From a virus: a stretch of 20,217 bases of DNA. The notes under the pieces were generated by a model. The model was not told the DNA's origin and ran no database searches. It was given only the letters and a program-made list of their open reading frames with translations. Made by a program: the position numbers and the translations under genes. The stretch spans positions 1-20,217 of IMG/VR virus record IMGVR_UViG_3300027852_000198; one strand, written 5' to 3'. Below, piece after piece: positions 1-7,280 of the stretch (positions are counted from its first letter, which is position 1; every line of letters starts with the position of its first letter).

Positions 1-72
1 TCTCCCGGCACGCCAAAACCCCACCGCCATGACGCGAAGTGGGGCAAGGGTGTTGAGTGGATTGAGGCTTAG
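1..72 (+). CDS. C-terminal fragment of an unidentified rightward gene
   Basis: An open frame enters from the left edge and stops with TAG at 70-72. The visible 23 residues end in KWGKGVEWIEA, a normal-looking basic and aromatic tail. The stop overlaps by 4 bases the stop of the leftward ArdC gene, so the two genes converge tail to tail with no room for a terminator. The fragment is too short to name. It could be a chance open frame, since only 24 codons are visible. Confidence 0.35.
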   Translation, partial: SPGTPKPHRHDAKWGKGVEWIEA

Positions 73-956
73 GCGGCGAGCGCCTGCGATGTTTCGCCTT
101 CAAACTGCATGATAAAGTTGGCGGCCTTTGTCGCCATCGATGCGGCTTTGAAGATGGCCCGCTTGTCCTCTTTTAGGACTTTGAGCCATGACGCCAGGTA
201 ATCAGCATGGCGAAGGGTGGTTTCGATTTCCAACCTAGCGCAAAGGAAAGCGGCGGACATTTCCGCAACCAGTTCTTCGCGGGCGTAATCTTTGCTGCCA
301 TGCGTTGTCTTATATTGGCGATCCAGCCGGGATTTGTGCCCTGTCCAGTGGCTCAGCTCATGCAAGCAAACGCCGTAAAAATTGGCCTGATCGTAAAAAC
401 AAACCTGTTCAGGCATTTGAATAAAGTCAGCGCCTGGTGCGTAGAATGCCCCAGACCCGCCTATTCGAAAATCGGCCCCAGTTGCAGCGATTAGAGCCTC
501 AGCGCGTTGATTTAGCTGGCGCTCGATGCGCGGGGCATCGGGAGCGGATGCGGGGGCGGGGAGGCCGTCCACCTGTTCAATGTTGAACACCGTATAGCGC
601 TTGAGGAAGCCCACTGTGCGGGCGGCCTCGCCGGTTTGTTCAGCGCGTGCCTTTTCATCCTTTGGGGTGAATTGGCTCGCGTAAACTACTGTGGTTCCCT
701 TTTCGCCTTTGCGGACGCATCCGCCTAGAGCCTTTGCCTGTTTGAACGTCATCCATTGGTTGGATGCGCGGCCGCCTTCAGCCCCAGCAAGCCACAAAAG
801 CAGGACGTTGACGCCTGAATATTCATTGCCTGTGTGAGCGTTGGTTGGCATCCCGCCCGCCGCGCCGCTATCCCATGGCTTAACCCATGGCACGCGGCCC
901 GCTTCAAGCTCTTGAATGATGCGGTCGGTGACCTGTTCGTAAATGTCTTGTTTCAT
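69..956 (-). CDS. ardC: ArdC-type antirestriction protein (ssDNA-binding domain plus zincin metallopeptidase domain)
   Basis: This 295-residue protein has the two-part ArdC layout. An N-terminal DUF1738/ArdC-N single-stranded-DNA-binding domain covers about residues 1-130 (MKQDIYEQVTDRII, then TNAHTGNEYSGVN near 38-50). A C-terminal zincin-like peptidase domain (MPTase-PolyVal) has HELSH at 199-203 as metal ligands and catalytic Glu, and EELVAE near 227-232 as the likely third-ligand region. Known ArdC proteins of plasmids protect incoming DNA from restriction, and a similar early anti-defence role is inferred here. The start at 956 is preferred over an in-frame ATG at 1013 because TGGAG lies about 9 bases upstream and MKQDIYEQ is the usual family N-terminus. 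It is the only leftward gene seen and diverges from the packaging genes, which suggests separate, probably early, expression. Confidence 0.92.
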   Translation of the reverse strand: MKQDIYEQVTDRIIQELEAGRVPWVKPWDSGAAGGMPTNAHTGNEYSGVNVLLLWLAGAEGGRASNQWMTFKQAKALGGCVRKGEKGTTVVYASQFTPKDEKARAEQTGEAARTVGFLKRYTVFNIEQVDGLPAPASAPDAPRIERQLNQRAEALIAATGADFRIGGSGAFYAPGADFIQMPEQVCFYDQANFYGVCLHELSHWTGHKSRLDRQYKTTHGSKDYAREELVAEMSAAFLCARLEIETTLRHADYLASWLKVLKEDKRAIFKAASMATKAANFIMQFEGETSQALAA

Positions 957-1120
957 TCTGGTAGTCTCCACGTTGCATCGGGCTTGGTTCTCCCGACAAA
1001 ACGCGCGTAACATGGGAATAAACGGAAGTCAACGGAAAACGGATCAATAAGCCACAAAAACTGCGTTTAACGTGCGGCACGAAGTAAAAAAAGAGCGGCG
1101 CGCAGCGTCGCACCGTCTCC

Positions 1121-1170
1121 CTTTAAGCCTCGTTAGAGGCGTCAGTTAAAGCGCCAGCCGACCAGGCTGG
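1121..1170. repeat. Two adjacent short inverted repeats (hairpins)
   Basis: GCCTC (1127-1131) pairs with GAGGC (1136-1140) around a 4-base loop. The flanking CTTTAA (1121-1126) can pair with TTAAAG (1146-1151) across a 5-base bulge. Immediately after, CCAGCC (1154-1159) pairs with GGCTGG (1165-1170) around a 5-base loop. No clear T-run follows on either strand, so these are not textbook intrinsic terminators. They could be leader structures or protein-binding sites. Confidence 0.5.
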
Positions 1171-1347
1171 CTCCGCCTTCATTGTCTCGCGCCCTGACCC
1201 AGCCGTTCAAGCGGACATTTGCACCATAAACGGCCCGCACCCCGACCCGAACCGCCTGCAAACACTAGGTCCGCGCTAATTCTGCCGCACCCTCCCTCAC
1301 CCGTACCCTAAGCTGCAAGCATGATTTGGGGCCCTCGGGTCAGGGGG

Positions 1348-1578
1348 GTGAAACGCTCGCGAAACGTAAAAACGGGAAGCGGCGTTACACTCTACGACAC
1401 TGAAAACATTGGATAATATGAGACCTGTAACGCTGAAACGGTGTAACGTATATAGAGCCTCGCGCACGCGCGCGGGCAGGCGCAAGTCTTTGTTTCATCG
1501 TTTCAGCGTTACATATATAGCTAAGTCTTTCTTTTTGTTGCCGAAATTGTGTAACGCACTTGTGACGCTGAAACGCTC
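1348..1578. repeat. Iteron-like cluster of TGTAACGCTGAAACG direct and inverted repeats
   Basis: The 15-base unit TGTAACGCTGAAACG occurs at 1426-1440 forward, exactly inverted at 1499-1513, and forward with one mismatch at 1561-1575. The shorter core GTGTAACGC recurs inverted at 1382-1390, forward at 1441-1448 (last base missing) and forward at 1549-1557. The tail TGAAACGCTC appears at 1349-1358 and 1569-1578. Two cores are followed directly by TATATAG (1449-1455 and 1514-1520). Such clustering implies binding by a protein, for instance small terminase, a replication initiator or a repressor. No known site was recognised. Confidence 0.75.
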
Positions 1579-1625
1579 CGCGAGGGTGTTTGCGCCAGAG
1601 GCGGTTAAAAACTGGGGTTTATTCG

Positions 1626-2387
1626 GTGGGTGATGGGCGATCCGGCTTGGGCGGCGCGGTGCGCGATGCCATTTCGGGCGCTGATCCGCTGATAGATGAT
1701 GCTGGCGAGGATGATATCGCCGATCTGTTCGGAGATGACGTCGATTGCGGGTCTCCGCTGAGTGGGAGTGCGTTTTCCCTGGGGTTGCCTGATCCCGTCG
1801 CGCGCAAAAACAACAAAGGCGGCCGGCCAAAAGGCGCGAAAAATATCAGCACCAAAAAGATGATTGAATTCCTGACGGCGCGCTACCGCCACCCGCTCCT
1901 GGGCATGGCTGACGTGGCTGCGACGTCGCCGCATGACATCGCGCAGCTTATCATTCCGCGCGATCCAGAGACGGGTGAACCAGCGGTGAAGCGCCTGTCA
2001 AGCACCACGAAAACCAAGTTCGACCAGGATGGTGTGCCGGTGTCGACCACCGAAACGAAGACTGAGGTATTCCAGCTATCGAAGGCTGATCTGCAATGGG
2101 CGTTCGAGTTTTGGTTCAGGGTGACGAAGGAATTCACCGAATACATGTCGACCAAGCAGCCGCGCCAGATCGCGGGTATCGAGGACCTGCCGCCAATGTT
2201 CCAGGTCTTCCTGGGCGCGCACCAGGGCGGTGTTGGCGGTGTGCCGGAAGCGCCGATAGGCATGGATAAAAACTCAATGAATACAGTGCTTGAAGGCGAT
2301 AAGATCGATGAAGTCCCACAAACGGAAGTCCCACAAACCGACCCAAAGCCAACAGCCACCGATGATCCAGAGCTATCGGGGGACTGA
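1626..2387 (+). CDS. Probable terminase small subunit
   Basis: This is a 253-residue protein from a GTG start at 1626, preceded by GGGG with 8-base spacing. A longer in-frame TTG start at 1590 has a poorly spaced ribosome site and reads into the repeat region. The N-terminus is acidic (ADPLIDDAGEDDIADLFGDD). A basic GGRPKGAKN motif near residue 65-73 is typical of DNA-binding N-terminal segments in small terminases and related phage proteins. A helical central part follows, and the C-terminus is hydrophilic with a VPQTE/VPQTD repeat. The call rests on this motif and on the position one small gene before the large terminase. Small terminases recognise the packaging start on phage DNA and hand it to the motor. 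The function is likely but not proven by a catalytic motif. Confidence 0.7.
   Translation: MGDGRSGLGGAVRDAISGADPLIDDAGEDDIADLFGDDVDCGSPLSGSAFSLGLPDPVARKNNKGGRPKGAKNISTKKMIEFLTARYRHPLLGMADVAATSPHDIAQLIIPRDPETGEPAVKRLSSTTKTKFDQDGVPVSTTETKTEVFQLSKADLQWAFEFWFRVTKEFTEYMSTKQPRQIAGIEDLPPMFQVFLGAHQGGVGGVPEAPIGMDKNSMNTVLEGDKIDEVPQTEVPQTDPKPTATDDPELSGD
2310..2338 (+). repeat. Short in-frame tandem repeat in the small terminase tail
   Basis: GAAGTCCCACAAAC occurs at 2310-2323 and 2325-2338, a 15-base period that encodes a doubled five-residue VPQT(E/D) unit. It lies in the flexible C-terminal tail and probably arose by slippage. Confidence 0.8.
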
Positions 2388-2388
2388 T

Positions 2389-2637
2389 ATGAAATCAGTT
2401 GCCCTAAATGGCCAGCCCGTCATGACCAGGCGAAATCGCGCGCGCATTGACCCCCATGGCCCTTTTCAAGACCCCACCCCCCAAGACAGCCCAAGTGCTC
2501 GTCATCGTGAGGGGCAGATACCGAGTTTTCGGGATTTGGAGGAAGGTCGCCAAAGCGCAGCACAAATCATTGCGTTCCGAGCGAGCCCGGTGCGTAGCAA
2601 CGGGCAGGGGTCGGGGTGTGGGAGTGAGTTAAAATGA
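2389..2637 (+). CDS. Small hypothetical protein between the terminase genes
   Basis: This 82-residue frame starts at ATG 2389, directly after the small-terminase stop, with a GGGGGA ribosome site (2378-2383). Its TGA stop overlaps the large-terminase ATG (ATGA at 2634-2637), the arrangement expected for translational coupling. The protein is basic and hydrophilic (MTRRNRARIDPHGPF, RDLEEGRQSAAQIIAFR) with no recognisable domain, signal peptide or membrane segment. A second open frame at 2447-2632 covers the same bases; the spacing and overlaps favour this one. It may be a packaging accessory protein, but that is only context. Confidence 0.5.
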   Translation: MKSVALNGQPVMTRRNRARIDPHGPFQDPTPQDSPSARHREGQIPSFRDLEEGRQSAAQIIAFRASPVRSNGQGSGCGSELK

Positions 2638-4151
2638 GCCTAGCAACCGAAGATGCTTTGATCTTTGGCTACAAGGCCCCAGGGCCGGTTGCTTTGGATT
2701 TTATAAACGACACCACCCACCAATTGGCGGGGATCATGGGCCCGTATGGGTCCGGAAAAACGAGTGCGTGTCCAGTAAAAGGTCAAGTTATCGCGAGGCT
2801 CCAACCGCCGAGTAAATCAGATGGCGTGATTCGAAGCAAGGGTTATGTGATCCGATCCACCTATCGAGACCTTTGGGATAAAACGATCCCCTCTTGGAAG
2901 GATGTTTTTCCAGTCACTTCGGACTGGAAATTTGAGGGGCCGAAGAATGGGCCGGCGACACATTTGATAAAATGGCGCGAAGATGTTGGGGGTGGTCGCA
3001 CTCAGGTTTATGAAATGATCGTCGAGTTCAAGGCCTTGGCGGACATGAATGTCGATGAATTTACGCGCGGATTGTTGGCGACTTGGATCTGGTTGAACGA
3101 GGCGGACACGCTTCCAGGGGATGGAGTTGGATCGCTGATTGGTCGGCTTGGGCGCTATCCCCCGCCGCATACATTACCTGACGATGCGAAGGCCGGTTTC
3201 GGGTGTGTGATGTGCGATTTTAATGCGCCAAACACAAGCAACTGGACGTATCAAAAGTTCTTCAGAAAGCCGAGTTCTGGGACCAAGATTTATGTTCAGC
3301 CATCGGGGCTTTTAGCGAAGGCGGAGAACCCGGTTCTGCGGAAGCTGAGGCCGAATTATTACACCGAAATTATGGGTGATATGGAGGATTGGCAGGTCGA
3401 GCGCTTTGTTAGAAACAAGGTTGGCTATTCCCGGTCGGGTAAGCCTGTCTACGGTGATGAATATGATCCGGGCGCGCACGTGGCGGAGCGGCAATTGGAG
3501 GCCTGGCAAGGCTGTCCAATCCTGATGGGCGGCGATGGTGGGCTGAATGCCGCGCTGGTATTTGGTCAAAAGCATTGGGACGGCCGCACGCAGGATCTAC
3601 AAAGCCTGGTGACGCCTGATGGGTCGGTAACGGATGCGGAGACGATTGGCGGCAAGGCCAGGGAAATTGTCTCCGGAGAATATTCTGGCCATGCGGCGGT
3701 CGGAATGCTGGATCCGGCGGCGTGGGCGCGAAATCCGGCGACGCCGGACATGCTGTCCTGGGCGGAGCGCTTCATTGAGGCGTCTGGAATTCCTTGTATC
3801 CCGGCGCCGACGAACGCGATTGGGCCGCGCCATAAGGCTGTTCGCAGTGAGTTGAACAAAACAATAGCTGGAAGTGCCGCCCACAAAATCGATCCGTTTC
3901 GAAATGGCGACTTGGTTGAGGGGTTCGCGGCCGGCTACCGCGTCAAAAAATTACGCGGTGGCGAAGAAGCATCGTATGCATTCGAGCCGCAGAAAAACTT
4001 TTATTCACATGTGCATGATGCGCGTCAATATCTTGCGCAATTGCGCGGTTCGCACACGGAAGCTGTTGACCAAATGATCGAATTGCAAGCAGATCGCCTG
4101 CGAAGTGTCCGGGGTGGTGGTGCTCAGGGGCGGGTCATAAACGATTGGTAG
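2634..4151 (+). CDS. terL: Phage terminase large subunit (packaging ATPase and nuclease)
   Basis: This 505-residue motor protein drives DNA into the prohead by ATP hydrolysis and cuts the concatemer. The N-terminal ATPase shows Walker A GPYGSGKT at residues 36-43. A Walker-B-like strand, WIWLNEAD, lies at 151-158 with Glu156 as the likely catalytic acid. The C-terminal RNase-H-like nuclease shows three spaced acids: Asp301 in MGGDGGLNAALVFG, Asp360 in AVGMLDPAAW, and Asp462 in YSHVHDARQYL. It is somewhat shorter than T7 gp19 (586 residues) but both domains are complete. The start overlaps the preceding small frame by 4 bases. It acts with the putative small terminase upstream and the portal downstream. 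Confidence 0.97.
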   Translation: MSLATEDALIFGYKAPGPVALDFINDTTHQLAGIMGPYGSGKTSACPVKGQVIARLQPPSKSDGVIRSKGYVIRSTYRDLWDKTIPSWKDVFPVTSDWKFEGPKNGPATHLIKWREDVGGGRTQVYEMIVEFKALADMNVDEFTRGLLATWIWLNEADTLPGDGVGSLIGRLGRYPPPHTLPDDAKAGFGCVMCDFNAPNTSNWTYQKFFRKPSSGTKIYVQPSGLLAKAENPVLRKLRPNYYTEIMGDMEDWQVERFVRNKVGYSRSGKPVYGDEYDPGAHVAERQLEAWQGCPILMGGDGGLNAALVFGQKHWDGRTQDLQSLVTPDGSVTDAETIGGKAREIVSGEYSGHAAVGMLDPAAWARNPATPDMLSWAERFIEASGIPCIPAPTNAIGPRHKAVRSELNKTIAGSAAHKIDPFRNGDLVEGFAAGYRVKKLRGGEEASYAFEPQKNFYSHVHDARQYLAQLRGSHTEAVDQMIELQADRLRSVRGGGAQGRVINDW

Positions 4152-4160
4152 GAGGTGCAA

Positions 4161-4358
4161 ATGTCGGGGCTTTTTAAGCAGGATATTCCGGATGGGAAGA
4201 CGCCGCCGAGCAAGGATGATGAGCGGCAAAGGCTGCTGGCGCTGAAGGGCAAAGAGCCCAAGGGTGGCCGGGCGACGACGCTGTTAACGAAGGGGCTTGC
4301 AACGCCTTCGCTTAAGCCGGCTGGGTCTAAAACTCCTAGCTCGTTATTGACGGGGTAG
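4161..4358 (+). CDS. Small conserved-type phage protein between terminase and portal
   Basis: This is a 65-residue protein with start ATG 4161, chosen because GGAGG lies at 4151-4155 with 5-base spacing. The first two thirds are charged (DGKTPPSKDDERQRLLAL). The end is Thr, Leu and Ser rich (ATTLLTKGLATPSLKPAG, then SSLLTG). Small proteins with such a TLLT...LLG-type tail often sit before the portal in podovirus-like genomes, but their job is not established. There is no membrane segment or signal peptide. The gene is tightly packed: it ends 4 bases before the portal start. Confidence 0.8.
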   Translation: MSGLFKQDIPDGKTPPSKDDERQRLLALKGKEPKGGRATTLLTKGLATPSLKPAGSKTPSSLLTG

Positions 4359-4362
4359 GGTG

Positions 4363-6006
4363 ATGGCGGATCCGGTTAATGAGCGCAGCGAGGAATTCGC
4401 CAAGACGTGCCTTCAGCGCTTGGAGGAGCTGCGATCGGCGCGATCAGGGCGAGAGCCTGAATTGCAAATGATCACCGATTACATTTTCCCGCGCCGTAAT
4501 TTTTCGATGACGAAAGAGCCGGGTGCGCTCCGGACGCCAAAGCTCATGGATATTACCGGCATGGTGGCGCATGAGCGGCTATCGGCGACGTTGTATGGTT
4601 ATATGCTCAGCCCGCATTCGCCTTGGACCATGGCAAGATTGCTAGAGCGCGATCCGACTTATGAGGAAGACGCCTGGTTTGATCATGTGTCCCGCCGAAT
4701 GCATCGCTGGTTTTCCTCAGCGTCAAACACGTTCCGGGTAGCGATGGCTGAGGACGTGTTGGACAATACCGGCTTTGGCACATCGGTCATGTGGCAGGAT
4801 CGCGGGCCGAACGGGCCGTCTTACTTGGCGATGCCCCTAAAGCAAAATTTTTGGTCAGAGAACGAAAACGGCGAGATTGACACTAATTATCGCGTCTACG
4901 ACATGACATTGCGCCGGGCGTTGCAGCGTTGGCCCGATAGTCTTGGTTTGCAAGAAAAGGCGAAAGCGACCGAGCGGCCCGAAAGCGTGAAGGTGGATAT
5001 CCTGCACGTCATAGAACCGCGACCGGATGGGCGCGCGGGTGCGGTCAAGGACCGTAAACCGTGGCGCGACGTCAATATTCTGGTCGATAAAGGCGAGGTG
5101 CTACAGCTCGGCGGGCATGATCGGTTCAAGTATAATATCGGCCGGTTCAAGCGCCGTCCGGGTGATCCATTGGGGGTCGGAGCGGCGTGGACGGCCTTGC
5201 CGATGTGCAAGGGATTGAGCGCAGCCGTAGAGGCGTTTGTGCGCAATGCCGAAAAGGCCGGCGATCCGTCTAAATGGACCATGCTACCGCGCTCGCAGGG
5301 CTTTGATCGGCGTCCGGGCTCAATCAATTACATCAACAGCCTGTCGGCGATTGGTGTGCGTGACACAAGCCAGCTTATCCAGGATCTGGATGCGGGCGGT
5401 GATACGCGTGTGACCGTTGAGGTTATGGCGCACTTCAAGGCGCAGATCGAGCAGGCCTTCTATGTTGATTGGTTGACCCCGGGCGAAGGGCCTCAAAAGA
5501 CCGCGACAGAAGTTTACGATTTGCGCGATATGCGGCTTCGAACAATGGGGCCGATAGTGGCGCGGCTTGAGCATGAAAAGCTGAATAGCCTTGTCGAAGA
5601 CACGTTCGAAGATTTGCAGGCGATCGACTTTTTCATGCCTCCGCCCGACAGTTTGCACAATGAGGCGATCGGGTTTGAGTTTCGTGGTCCGCTCGCAACC
5701 AGCCAGAAGCAGGGCGAGGCTGAAAGCATATTGCGATCAATCGAGGCTGGTGTGAACTTGGCTAAAATGGATCCTGATGTCCTGCATCTATTCAAAGGTG
5801 AGGGCATCATGCGGTCTCTTGCGGATAGCTATGGGATGGATGGCACGCACCTGAATTCCCCGCAAGTCTATGAAGAAAAGCGCGAAGCGCAGCGTCAGAT
5901 GGGGCAAATGGAAGAAGAAATGGCGGCGGCTCAAACGGCAGCGACAACCTTGCGAGATGGTGGGCAGGGTGTTGCGTCACTCGCCGGGGCGCAGGGTGCG
6001 GCATGA
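4363..6006 (+). CDS. Portal protein (T7-like head-tail connector)
   Basis: This 547-residue protein belongs to the Head_tail_con family (T7 gp8 type), the dodecameric ring at the capsid vertex through which DNA enters and leaves. Family features include the N-terminal helical LQRLEELRSARSGREPE, the ITDYIFPRRNF segment, DITGMVAHERLSATLYGYM, and TPGEGPQKTATEVYDLR in the clip and stem half. The last 40 residues are Gln and Ala rich, as often seen in the crown. The length is close to T7 gp8 (536). ATG 4363 is preferred over GTG 4360 because GGGG at 4352-4355 gives 7-base spacing. Its stop overlaps the next start by 4 bases. Confidence 0.96.
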   Translation: MADPVNERSEEFAKTCLQRLEELRSARSGREPELQMITDYIFPRRNFSMTKEPGALRTPKLMDITGMVAHERLSATLYGYMLSPHSPWTMARLLERDPTYEEDAWFDHVSRRMHRWFSSASNTFRVAMAEDVLDNTGFGTSVMWQDRGPNGPSYLAMPLKQNFWSENENGEIDTNYRVYDMTLRRALQRWPDSLGLQEKAKATERPESVKVDILHVIEPRPDGRAGAVKDRKPWRDVNILVDKGEVLQLGGHDRFKYNIGRFKRRPGDPLGVGAAWTALPMCKGLSAAVEAFVRNAEKAGDPSKWTMLPRSQGFDRRPGSINYINSLSAIGVRDTSQLIQDLDAGGDTRVTVEVMAHFKAQIEQAFYVDWLTPGEGPQKTATEVYDLRDMRLRTMGPIVARLEHEKLNSLVEDTFEDLQAIDFFMPPPDSLHNEAIGFEFRGPLATSQKQGEAESILRSIEAGVNLAKMDPDVLHLFKGEGIMRSLADSYGMDGTHLNSPQVYEEKREAQRQMGQMEEEMAAAQTAATTLRDGGQGVASLAGAQGAA

Positions 6007-6329
6007 CCGATGATATTGGGACAAAGTTTGTAATTGGCGGCGACCCGTTAATCGAAGATCCGGAGCGTCGCCGAGAGTTATACGCGCGAGTTTTCGGGTC
6101 GGTCGATGGCCGCATTGTGCTCGCCGACATTCTTCAGACTGGCGGTTGCGGCATTGCGGACTGGGATCCGGGAATGTCGGCTGAGGCCGGGTTTTATCGG
6201 TTTGGTTGGCGCGGTCTGTCATTGGATATCGCATATACGGCCGGCCTGGACAAAGGCCGAATTGGACTGGCCCTGGTTGAGGGCAAATTAGAGAGCATGA
6301 AGGAGCCTCATGATGAAGACGAAACTTAG
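6003..6329 (+). CDS. Bbp19-like small phage protein
   Basis: This 108-residue protein begins inside the portal stop (ATGA). The segment RRRELYARVFGSVDGRIVL followed by ADILQTGG matches the pattern of the Bbp19-like family named from Bordetella phage BPP-1, small proteins encoded between portal and scaffold. A role in head assembly is suggested only by position. The middle is aromatic and glycine rich (GFYRFGWRGLSLDIAY) and the C-terminus is acidic. It overlaps the scaffold gene by about 17-20 bases, which implies coupled translation. Confidence 0.75.
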   Translation: MTDDIGTKFVIGGDPLIEDPERRRELYARVFGSVDGRIVLADILQTGGCGIADWDPGMSAEAGFYRFGWRGLSLDIAYTAGLDKGRIGLALVEGKLESMKEPHDEDET

Positions 6330-7215
6330 ATATTTGGAGCGATTGAGCCTGTACTGCTTCGCCGATGGCGGAGACGGCGGAGACGGCGGCGGCGGCGGAG
6401 ACGTGCCTGAATTTATGCAGTCATTAACGGATGATGACCGGGCGCATATCGAGAAAAATGGCTATGGCACGGCCAGCGCTGAAGAATTGACGCGCCATTT
6501 GCTGGATAGCGACATTGGCGCGATCAAAAAATTGGGCCGGCCGGCAAGCGAGCTGATCATCAAGCCGTCAGGCGAGTATGCTGAAAACAAAGACGCATTT
6601 CTCGACGTGTTGCGCGGTCTGGGTGCGCCAGAGAGCGCTGAAGGGTATGGCGAAGCGCCGGTGATGGACGGTTTAGCGTTCAAAGACGGCATGTGGGGCA
6701 AGATGACAGAGATGTTTGCGGCCAATGGTGTGCCCCAATTCATGGTCGGGCCGGTTTTGGAGGGCGTTGCTGATCTGGTTAAGGCGGAGGCCGGCGAAAC
6801 TCAATCGCCTGAAGATCTAGCCAAGCAGCGCGAAACCGAAGGTATGGATGCGTTGACAGGTGAGCTGGGCGCGGCAAAGGCCAAGGCGATGGTGAAAGAT
6901 GGCACGCACCTCCTTGAGCAAAAGGCAGAAGCGGAATTCGTGGAATACCTGGCTGAAACAGGCCTCGGCAGCGATCCCCGCCTGATCAAGTTTCTCGGCA
7001 AGGTCAGCGCCGACTATGCGGAAAGTGGGCTGATCGCCGAACGTGACGGTCAGGGGCAGGGCGGGGGCGTTCTTTCCAAGTCTGCTGCCACAGAAAAGCT
7101 GGCTGCGTTAGAGCGCGACCCAGGATTTTTGAAGCAGTTAAACACGAAGTCAGATCCGAACCATGCGACGGCGGTTAAGCAGCGCGTCGATTTGATGGGA
7201 ATTATCAACGGGTGA
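6313..7215 (+). CDS. Capsid scaffolding protein
   Basis: This is a 300-residue acidic, mostly helical protein directly before the major capsid gene, the size and place of T7 gp9 (307 residues). Scaffolds fill the prohead and are lost on packaging. The N-terminus has a basic stretch and then a Gly/Asp-rich linker (ADGGDGGDGGGGGD) found in related scaffolds. The central part is Glu, Ala and Lys rich. The C-terminal third includes an LSKSAATEKLAALERDPGFL helix and ends basic, where scaffolds usually contact capsid. There are two adjacent ATGs (6310 and 6313). The second is preferred because AGGAG (6301-6305) lies 7 bases away from it. Confidence 0.87.
   Translation: MKTKLRYLERLSLYCFADGGDGGDGGGGGDVPEFMQSLTDDDRAHIEKNGYGTASAEELTRHLLDSDIGAIKKLGRPASELIIKPSGEYAENKDAFLDVLRGLGAPESAEGYGEAPVMDGLAFKDGMWGKMTEMFAANGVPQFMVGPVLEGVADLVKAEAGETQSPEDLAKQRETEGMDALTGELGAAKAKAMVKDGTHLLEQKAEAEFVEYLAETGLGSDPRLIKFLGKVSADYAESGLIAERDGQGQGGGVLSKSAATEKLAALERDPGFLKQLNTKSDPNHATAVKQRVDLMGIING
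6367..6402 (+). repeat. GGCGGAGAC tandem repeat in the scaffold gene
   Basis: GGCGGAGAC is repeated exactly at 6367-6375 and 6376-6384. A third copy at 6394-6402 follows an inserted run of GGC triplets. It encodes the Gly/Asp linker and looks like a slippage-prone, length-variable site. Confidence 0.85.
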
Positions 7216-7235
7216 CTTGACCGAAATTGCAAATC

Positions 7236-7275
7236 ACGCATGTAGTGCACAACTTAACACGTGCATTGCATGTGT
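7236..7275 (+). repeat. Long inverted repeat able to form a fully paired RNA hairpin
   Basis: ACGCATGTAGTGCAC (7236-7250) and GTGCATTGCATGTGT (7261-7275) pair over 15 positions around a 10-base loop. The three non-Watson-Crick positions are all G-U wobbles in the plus-strand RNA. A TG-rich and then G-rich run follows rather than a T-run, so an intrinsic terminator is unlikely. An RNase processing site or mRNA stabiliser before the capsid message is possible. Confidence 0.75.
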
Positions 7276-7280
7276 GTGTG

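Larger units (their letters stand above)
957..1625. other. Long non-coding control region between ardC and the terminase genes
   Basis: About 670 bases lie between divergent genes without a convincing coding frame. The left part (957-1120) must hold the ardC promoter and leader; the best -35-like string on the minus strand is TTGACT (plus 1027-1032), but no good -10 follows. The middle holds small GC-rich inverted repeats at 1121-1170. The right part (about 1348-1576) holds the TGTAACGCTGAAACG repeat cluster with two TATATA-containing strings at 1449-1454 and 1514-1519. Its position directly before the small terminase makes it a candidate for a promoter and operator array, a packaging (cos or pac) site, or an origin. 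The sequence alone does not decide between these. Confidence 0.6.

Noticed and set aside
207-494. 95-codon rightward frame opposite ardC
   Set aside because: It lies wholly antisense to a clear ArdC domain protein and has no recognisable motif or operon context.
1409-1633. Rightward 74-codon open frame in the control region
   Set aside because: It runs through the repeat cluster; its recurring VTLKR and its mirror RFSVT on the other strand are just translations of TGTAACGCTGAAACG copies. No good ribosome site, and it overlaps the small terminase start.
2447-2632. 61-codon frame as the gene between terminase subunits
   Set aside because: The competing frame at 2389-2637 has a better ribosome site and start and stop overlaps with both neighbours. 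The alternative is kept only as an ambiguity in the findings.
3597-3884. Antisense open frames within the large terminase and other structural genes
   Set aside because: They are long because of GC-rich codon bias in the real genes, lack motifs and ribosome sites, and oppose well-supported proteins.
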